Shown piece by piece: positions 57,591-64,000 of a stretch of DNA of 64,000 nucleotides. Below the pieces are notes generated by a model, which worked only from the letters and a program-made list of their open reading frames with translations, was not told the DNA's origin and did no database searches. The position numbers were made by a program, and so were the translations under genes. Position 1 is the first letter of the stretch, and each line of letters begins with the position of its first letter. This DNA comes from Rotaria sordida (Eukaryota > Rotifera > Eurotatoria > Philodinida > Philodinidae): the NCBI GenBank assembly GCA_905250125.1, contig CAJNOL010000675.1, forward strand, positions 1 to 64,000. Reading direction: 5' to 3'.

Positions 57591-59544
57591 ATGAGACCTC
57601 GATCAGCATCAGACTCCATGCAACATACAAAAACACTAAAAGAGCGATCAAAATTGAATGAAAATAATGTGGTAATCCCTTTCGAAAAATGGATGACTTA
57701 TCGAAAACCTCGAACAAAATGTTTTCTGATCATTCAACTTCTCAAACTTATTGCGGCCATACTTGTTCCGTTGATGATCGGTGCATTTAAAGTCATACAA
57801 ACAATACATGATTCGAGAAATCTTCAATTAGATCGTGATGCTGAATATCAACGTCGTATGGATGATAAATTAAATATCGACATAGAACGACAACATGGTG
57901 ATATACGTGCTACTGAACTACGTATTCAACAAATTTATGACAAATTTCTGTCAGAAACTCAAGAGACTCTTCGAAAATCGACTGAAGACTTAACAGAAGC
58001 TGATTTGATATTTTTAAGAGCAAGAACATTGACTACAATAGAACAAGTTGATCCAAAACGAAAAGTGTATCTTATAGAGTTATTATATGATAGTCGGTTA
58101 TTATATGTCAGTGAATATGTTGGAAATATGAACTATCGTTCTGTCGATTTAGAAGGTGTCGATCTATCTAACTGTGAATTTGGTCGTTCAAATCGAGGTG
58201 ATACAATGAAGATGATGAATCTAAATGGGATTCGTTTATCACGTGCTTTTTTGCGAAATTCATCATTTAAACATGTAAATTTAACTGGATCAACATTCGA
58301 ACATTGTGATTTAACAGGAACAAATTTCACAGATGTTAGTCTTACTGATGTTAATTTTAACGATGCCATTGTTGATCATTCGAACTTTATCGATGTTCTA
58401 TTCAAGACAAAAAGAAACAATAGAAGTATGTTTCGAAGTGTAATGTTTACTGGAAGCGAAGTTTCGACATACAATGACACATGGTACGATTGTAACTTTA
58501 GTGGATCAACATTCATTCAAACACTATTTCCACAGTTGAAAATAAAAAATTCATTTTTTGACCGAACACGTTTTGTCAACATTGGTTTTGTCAATCAAGT
58601 GCTCGTTTCAAATGTTCAAATAAGAAATTCATCTTTTGAAAACATTCGTTCAACTGCATTCCTCTATACTACTACTATTAATAATCGTTCCGATTTGAGT
58701 GGCACATTGTTTCATCACCTATTATTGAGAGAAATTCTCTTGGATGATGTCGATATGAAACGATGTGATATTTTCAATGTAACTGTTCAACGCTTAGCTA
58801 AGTTCAATCGTGTGAATATGCGTGAATCAAAAATCAATTTGATTAATTACCAGAAAGAATTATTTATAATCAATTCAATTTTACCCAATGGCTCACTCGT
58901 AACCTCGTTCGAATTCGGAAGAAATTTATTAAGGAATGGTGATGCTGAAGAAAAATGTAATGAAAGTCGTCTAAATCAAACGATGATACCCGGATGGGAA
59001 CGTCGAGATGTTCTCCAGTGGTTATACAACATGATCGGAAGCGAAATCGCCCATGATAATCATGGGGGTCGATGCTTGTTTTTCGGTGGAGAACGTTATA
59101 CATCTTTATTTCATAATGCTATCGAACAAGTTATAGATGTTTCTCGCTTTGTACGATTATTCGATTCATATGAAACAAAATTTACAGCACGTGCCGATTT
59201 AGGTGGCATCAATGATACTAAAGATACAGCATATGTTGATATTTGGTTCAAAAGTGATACGTCTTACATCAGTAATGTTCAAATTGGTAAGTTTCGTTAA
59301 CATTCTTTCTAAAATATTTTATCCATCTGAAACACTGCTTCTGGTAGATCCAGTAACTAACAACGAGCGAAAGAACAAAATATCAATGATCCAAAAATCA
59401 ATTGATGGAAAAATTCCTCCAGGAACAACATTGATCTCATTCTATGTTCGATTCAAGCAAAACCAAGTCAATGATAAAAATTTCGTCATGGGGATAGCTG
59501 ATAATTTGCAGTTCATTGTTGAACAACCAAACACAAACAAATAG
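57591..59544 (+). CDS. Membrane-anchored pentapeptide-repeat protein with C-terminal sugar-binding-like domain
   Basis: Exons 57591-59286 and 59348-59544 (61-nt intron, donor GTAAGT) give 630 aa. The first in-frame ATG was chosen. Order: polar N-terminus, one membrane helix (about 43-65: LIIQLLKLIAAILVPLMIGA), a charged helical stretch (70-140), then pentapeptide repeats from about 180 to 400. The repeats include VDLEGVDLSNCEF, NLTGSTFEHCDLTGTNFTDV and SLTDVNFNDAIVDHSNF, the A(D/N)LXX right-handed beta-helix. The last 200 residues begin NLLRNGDAEE and IPGW and continue with GGRCLFFGGE and a VDIWFKSD strand, as in galactose-binding-like jelly-roll modules. Such repeats are mainly bacterial; known roles (DNA mimicry, scaffolding) cannot be assumed here. 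The N-terminal anchor plus sugar-binding module suggests a surface or vesicle protein. Bacterial origin is inference. Confidence 0.88.
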
Positions 59545-59810
59545 CTGCTCGTTTAACGCTCGCTTAAATATTCGGTTGTGTCTGTATTTTATGCTGCTTT
59601 GATGTTCTATATAAAAATAGTATCAAACGTACAAAAAGAATATGTTTGGATGTGAATGTGAACATTTGCATCAATATTTTTCTGTACAATGACATAGGTG
59701 GTTGAACGATATGGTTGTTTTTTACTAATTCATGCAGTCAAGCTGAGATGCATAGAATGATATCCAATGGAAATCTAGATGAACAACTCTAAGACAGCAG
59801 TATCTACATC
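59545..59810. other. 3' flank of the pentapeptide-repeat gene
   Basis: No canonical AATAAA was found. Nothing else was recognised. Confidence 0.4.
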
Positions 59811-60212
59811 AAGGAGGAAACAACAGAGATTTTGACCTTGAAGTCTCTCAAAGTCTTCTGAAATCTCTCAAAGTTTTGCGAAGTCATATGAAGTCTGGTG
59901 AAATCTGATGAAGTCTCTGAAGCCTCATGAAGTCTGATGAAGCCCGATGAGGTCTTTTGGGGTCTTTAAGCCAAAGAGGAAACAGCAGAGACTTCAGCCT
60001 TTAAGTCTCATGAAGTCTTAGAAGTTTCTTGAAGTCTTTTGAAATTGCTGAAGTCTCCAAAGTCTCGTCAAGTCTCTACAGTCATATGAAGTTTGATGAA
60101 GTCAAATGAAGTCTTGTGGAGTCTTTAGAAGTTTTTAGAAGTCTTGTGAAAATTTGAAGTCACTATGATTGAAGTCCGTTGAAGTCCTGAAATTTACTGT
60201 TTCCCTCTTGAT
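59811..60212. repeat. GACTTCA decamer elements, reverse orientation (two joined copies)
   Basis: The first terminus AAGGAGGAAACAACAGAG (59,811) is followed by TGAAGTCTCTCAAAGTCTTC-type repeats. A second terminus, CCAAAGAGGAAACAGCAGAG (59,972), starts another array ending at TTTACTGTTTCCCTCTTGAT (60,192). The second copy thus has both termini as an inverted pair, the clearest complete example of the family in the window. Confidence 0.8.
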
Positions 60213-60736
60213 CTACATATTCTGAGACAACAAGATTGCATTCAATATACAGATAGACAATTAACAAAGAAAGTATACCCATGATACTAACATGTAAACA
60301 TGTCATACTCATAGTGTTTAGCTGAACTTTTATATTAAAATAAATTATATTTAATCAGGTTTATTCGTACCATACGCCAACCGAAATGACACTCGTACTA
60401 AAGTAGTAATCGAGTTAGGCAAATACTTGGGGTGTACCAAAAGTAGTGGGAGTGACACTTGAACCCTTTGAGGACCGATGAGCCATATTTGTCGTACCTA
60501 TTTTTCAGTAGAGAAAAAAGTGTTTCGTTCACATTAAACTATTAAATATGTAATGTCATTAAGGTCATAGACAACCGAATTTGTCAGCTTATACTGTTTT
60601 TTTCTTTCTTTCCTTCTCTCATATAAATTCTTTACAAATATCCTTTGTTCTTCCTGCTAGAGTACAATGATGTCATAATTTCTTTCTTCTTCTCCGATCT
60701 TTTATTTGTCAAGAATATTCTGACTCTCTATCGGGT
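60213..60736. other. Intergenic DNA, nothing recognised
   Basis: AT-rich. It contains GTACCAAAAGTAGTGGGAGT near 60,433, unclassified. Confidence 0.4.
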
Positions 60737-60747
60737 CTATATATATT
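60737..60747 (+). promoter_or_regulatory. TATA box of a broken acidic ORF
   Basis: GGGTCTATATATATTCCCG at about 60,733 lies about 120 bp before the ATG at 60,861. Confidence 0.45.
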
Positions 60748-60860
60748 CCCGTTGTCATTGACGAATTTACGTTGTTCTTGAATTTGCAAAGCATATCATT
60801 TCTCTTTCGTACTTGTACTCTTCATTTCTTCATACCGTTTTTATAATTAAAACTAAATAA

Positions 60861-61079
60861 ATGGAATTCTATGGAGATAATGAAGTTGATGACAAGTCCT
60901 GTGATTCATAAACTAGTGATGACAGCAGCAAGAGTGACTTCGATTTCGATTACGATAAACTAGTCGATAACTTAGATGAACTTGAAGTTTCTGATGAAGA
61001 TTTGAATGTATATGCAGAGAAGCTGAATTCAATGAAAAAAAATTCGGTCCTCAAATGGTTAATATCATTTAGTAAACGG
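60861..61079 (+). pseudogene. Acidic protein fragment, broken by a stop and cut at hairpin block 9
   Basis: From the ATG at 60,861 the frame reads MEFYGDNEVDDKSCDS, a TAA (60,909-60,911), then TSDDSSKSDFDFDYDKLVDN and ELEVSDEDLNVYAEKL, up to LISFSKR where GGGTGT repeats begin. The strongly acidic Ser/Asp-rich N-terminus resembles the start of piggyBac-type or other transposase-derived proteins, but no diagnostic domain remains. It has a TATA box and start codon but no 3' part, so the gene was truncated at the hairpin. Confidence 0.5.
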
Positions 61080-61140
61080 TGTGAGTGTGGGTGCGAGTGA
61101 ATGGATGTGAATAAGGGTCTTCTCTCTAACTACACCCACA
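61078..61140. repeat. GGGTGT/ACACCC hairpin block 9
   Basis: GGTGTGAGTGTGGGTGCGAG, then a spacer with GGGTCTTCTCTCTAAC (pyrimidine version of the spacer), then TACACCCACA. It begins exactly where the acidic ORF stops being readable. Confidence 0.7.
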
Positions 61141-61773
61141 TCGTCAAACGAGATGAATATTATCCTAAATTGTAATATCTCTAGCCTTAGCTATAAGATA
61201 GATACATAAGGTTGTACGACAGAGATTTTTTTTTCTCAGGTCGCAAAGAACTGCTGAAGTTTTTATTCATAAGGAATGTGTACAAAAAAAAAATTTTACA
61301 ATAAATTCAATATTTCACAATTCTTCTGTCCAACATTGTCTACTTAATTTATCATGATGATTCTCATTATTCTTCATTTTTGCGGTCTGACAAAAACTTT
61401 TCTCTACCATACGAGTCTATATATCTATCTTATACCTAAGGCTAGATGCCTAACTTTGAGCGTTTCCAGATTTGCCATAAGAAAGAAAAATCCATTTTTC
61501 TGAGAAGTACCAAGACTTTTGGCTTACTCTGCATCTGATAAACTATATAGTGAAATTATTATTGGTATTTTATAATTATTTTTTCTGTTAATAGTAGCAT
61601 AAAATTTCTTATTTCAATAATCAATCTTTCTATTTATTTGAAAATAATTATATACAAAGATAAAATATTTTTCTAAATACAACTAAATTTTACCACCACA
61701 GATACAATTTACGATCAACATGATTTATTGAATAATCATTAAGTACTTTTTCTAATTTAATAAATTTCTTCAT
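61141..61773. other. Intergenic DNA, nothing recognised
   Basis: AT-rich. Two imperfect copies of CTATCTTATACCTAAGGCTAG (reversed near 61,179 as CCTTAGCTATAAGATAG) form a loose inverted pair around 61,170-61,450. Confidence 0.4.
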
Positions 61774-63087
61774 TTACTTTAATGATACTTTAGGTGCATA
61801 TAAAACACATAAAAAGGGTAAATTTTGTATATTTTTATCATTTGTTGATAATAAAAATTGTACAATCGATAAAAATTCTTTTCGATTCATTCCACTTGTA
61901 AGTTGTTGTAATCGAGGACATAAACCAACAAATAATTGAATATGTTTTAATGTACAACATTCATCAATAACCAAATTTTTAATCATATTCTTATTTGATA
62001 TCATTTGAAAAAGTTCACTTTGTTGAATTAATTCATATTCAGTATCCTTAATTAATGTTTTACAAATTTTTAATGAATTTAAATTAACTGTAGAATATAA
62101 TAACTTGATTAATCGTTTAAAAGGAAATTGATAACATTCAATAACTAATTTCGTAAGTTTTCATAAAGGAAAAATACGATTAAGATCGATTGTAATTGAA
62201 TCATTAGATAAATCAAAAGTAAGTTCAGTAACATTTGGAAAATAATTAATAATACTATTTTTAGATTGTGTACCACATATACGAACATGATTAATTTTAT
62301 TGAAATTTATTTGTTGATAAAATTGACAATTATTATCATCTGTTCCATAATATAATGTATAATCTTTTCTCCTAAATGATGAAAAATAATTTCGAACAAT
62401 CTTAAAATCTAATATTTATACTTATATGGATTTGTTGAATAAAAATATCCTGTATGAAAATTTCCGTGTTGTTCATGATGATGTGTAAAAAACCATTGTC
62501 GTTTAATCCAAAATGGAGAAACAAAATTGTCAATCAAATCATGATATATTTGTTGAGAATTATTATTATCAAATCGTTTACAATCTATATGATATAAATC
62601 AAAAATTTTTAAATTTTTCATATGATTTAAAATCAATTGTTGCCATCGATTTGCATTTAAATAGTCAATATCATATCTTGATGAAAGATATAAAGATTCA
62701 ACTTGTTGAAAATAACCGATAATTAATTGTTCAAATTGATTAAAATCAAGACATTGAACTTTAAGATTAACATATGTTAAAGATTTTAAATTAATTGAAT
62801 CAATTTTTAATTGTTTATTACGAAATCCATCAAGATAATCAATTGATAAACGATGAAGATTAGAAAAATAAGATAAAATATCATGTATTTCATCAAGCCA
62901 AATACGATCATTAATAATAAGAGTTTCAATAGGACTGTATTTATCATCATCATCATCATCAATAAGAAACGATAATCTATCATCCTTTTTTGTTTCACAT
63001 GTAATTTTACAATACTTTAAAGCTGGTAAAGAAAAAAATTTCATTATAAAAATAACTTGGAATTTGAATTTGATCAACAACATGAAT
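61774..63087 (-). pseudogene. Leucine-rich-repeat (F-box-like) protein, one stop codon, N-terminus lost in a gap
   Basis: Exon A (63,087 to 62,422) and exon B (62,371 to 61,774) join over a 50-nt GT-AG intron (62,372-62,421), restoring NPYKRKDYTLYYG. The protein consists of degenerate leucine-rich repeats (LPALKYCKITC, LKSLTYVNLKVQ, VESLYLSSRYD, MKNLKIFDLYHID, VTELTFDLS, LTKLVIECYQFPF, CPRLQQL) with a conserved SPFWIKRQWFFTHHH segment. In animals such proteins usually have an N-terminal F-box and act as substrate adaptors of SCF ubiquitin ligases; that part would lie in or beyond the 100-N gap. TGA at 62,161-62,163 interrupts exon B, which otherwise stays open for 130 more codons. A poly-Asp tract lies near 62,940. 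Confidence 0.75.
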
Positions 63088-63187
63088 NNNNNNNNNNNNN
63101 NNNNNNNNNNNNNNNNNNNNNNNNNNNNNNNNNNNNNNNNNNNNNNNNNNNNNNNNNNNNNNNNNNNNNNNNNNNNNNNNNNNNNNN
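63088..63187. other. Assembly gap, 100 N
   Basis: A placeholder gap of 100 N that removes the 5' part of the LRR gene. Confidence 0.95.
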
Positions 63188-63726
63188 TAGAAAATGAAAA
63201 CAATCTAAGATAAACAGTATAGATAGCGAATCACTAGAGAATTACAATGGTCAATATATGGCTAATCCATATCAGTCTATAGTATATTTAAAAAAAACAA
63301 GAGAACTTATCATCATAAAATAAAAATGAATAGAAAATAATTAAATATTAAGTCGAACTATAGTCATTCATTTTATTAAAATAAAAAAAATAGCAAAAAT
63401 CATTGATGACTTTGCGTGTACTGGTATCTTATCATTGTGAAACAAAACACCATAAAGATAAGTGACAACATGCCTTGAAATAGTATTCGTCAGTTTGATG
63501 CTCGCTTTTTCTTCACAATGCAGAAAAGGAATATATTAATCGAGAAACGAAGTAAAGTATATAACGCGATAAGAGGTAACTACAAGGCTTGCAATTGATC
63601 TCTAGTAGTTGCGTAAATTTATAAAATGAGTGCATGCATGCATGCTTTTTTTGTCACACGAGCAAAAAAGAGATATTGTATTATATTATTCTTTGTTGAA
63701 AATTTAGATTATTCAAGGTAAAAAAT
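63188..63726. other. Intergenic DNA between divergent genes
   Basis: No start codon of the LRR gene is visible here. GCATGCATGCATGC near 63,632 is a short palindromic repeat. There is no clear TATA box before the ATG at 63,727. Confidence 0.4.
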
Positions 63727-63942
63727 ATGGAGAAATCAGCAGTAAATGATGATGGTGATCAAGCAGTAAAAGAACAATTAGCAGTGCATCCTTCAAAACT
63801 TCCAACTCATCCAGATGAAAAAGAAAAGATTCCAGCACCATTCATTATTCCAGATGGAGTTTCATCACCAATACAACATCCACTTGATCCATTAAATGCT
63901 GGTAAATATCATCAGAACCAATATAAAAAGCCTAGATCTTGA
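63727..63942 (+). CDS. Small hydrophilic, probably disordered protein
   Basis: The ATG at 63,727 gives 71 aa ending in TGA at 63,940-63,942. The sequence is Pro-, Lys-, Asp- and His-rich with no hydrophobic core (HPSKLPTHPDEKEKIPAPF, PIQHPLDPLNAGKY), and codon use matches the transporter and LRR genes. AATAAA follows at 63,983. No family is recognised. Its size and hydrophilicity resemble small stress-related disordered proteins, but no LEA-type 11-mer repeat is visible. Confidence 0.6.
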   Translation: MEKSAVNDDGDQAVKEQLAVHPSKLPTHPDEKEKIPAPFIIPDGVSSPIQHPLDPLNAGKYHQNQYKKPRS

Positions 63943-63982
63943 TTTTTTTTCATAATACAATAGACAATTACTTTTATAATCA

Positions 63983-63988
63983 AATAAA
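63983..63988 (+). terminator. Polyadenylation signal AATAAA
   Basis: The hexamer lies 41 bp after the stop codon of the small hydrophilic-protein gene. Confidence 0.6.
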
Positions 63989-64000
63989 TCATTTGAATTT

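Noticed and set aside
1..64000. rRNA, tRNA or operon-type features
   Set aside because: Both strands were scanned for T-loop (GGTTCGAATCC-like) and rRNA signatures by eye, and none was convincing. Gene structure is eukaryotic, so ribosome binding sites and operons were not sought further.

Overview
The window is very AT-rich animal nuclear DNA and most probably comes from a bdelloid rotifer of the Adineta/Rotaria/Philodina group. Four observations support this. Spliceable genes have tiny GT-AG introns (48, 50, 61, 61 and 74 nt). A decayed NHL-repeat gene and an LRR (F-box-like) gene are of kinds that are abundant in bdelloids. There are at least ten interstitial blocks of GGGTGT/TGTGGG, which is the telomeric hexamer I recall for Adineta vaga. 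Finally, two genes look bacterial or plant in type: a UDP-glucuronate 4-epimerase-like enzyme and a pentapeptide-repeat protein. The species call is inference; no rRNA, tRNA or mitochondrial sequence is present to settle it.

Layout. 1-8 kb: the 3' end of a gene, an NHL pseudogene, a small secreted cysteine protein, and mostly empty AT-rich DNA. 8-14 kb: a Tc1/mariner fragment, arrays of a GACTTCA decamer bounded by CCAAGG-type termini, and a long unclassified repeat. 14.3-30.4 kb: two inverted copies of about 1.1 kb face each other across roughly 13 kb. That interval holds a three-exon epimerase, a 0.6-kb foldback element, a large GGGTGT block and a 4.4-kb element with about 95-bp terminal inverted repeats and internal satellites. 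30.4-32.0 kb: a 1.7-kb palindrome. 32.8-34.9 kb: a nucleotide-sugar transporter (SLC35A type). 35-40 kb: a 178-bp tandem array and a palindromic mariner-like element. 40.3-41.4 kb: a GT8 glycosyltransferase. 43.7-49 kb: assembly gap 1, a Merlin (IS1595-like) transposon with one stop codon in its transposase, and a LINE 3' end. 50.0-55.0 kb: about 53 copies of a 93-bp satellite, running up to a small secreted-protein gene. 55.8-56.4 kb: a 21-bp array. 57.6-59.5 kb: the pentapeptide-repeat membrane protein. 60-64 kb: decamer array, a broken acidic ORF, an LRR pseudogene interrupted by gap 2, and a small hydrophilic-protein gene.

Gene relations. Three of the best-preserved genes belong to endomembrane sugar metabolism: epimerase (makes or interconverts a UDP-sugar), SLC35A transporter (moves a UDP/CMP-sugar into the Golgi) and GT8 transferase (uses a UDP-sugar). 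All three proteins are predicted to be membrane-anchored. A shared pathway is inference from family only; they are 6-14 kb apart and independently promoted.

The most unusual signal is the set of GGGTGT...ACACCC blocks. In every two-sided block the G-rich strand comes first, the orientation expected where two telomere ends are joined head to head. Several blocks lie exactly where a coding sequence or another repeat is cut off. They may be scars of broken and healed DNA ends, or a foldback-type mobile element made of telomeric sequence.
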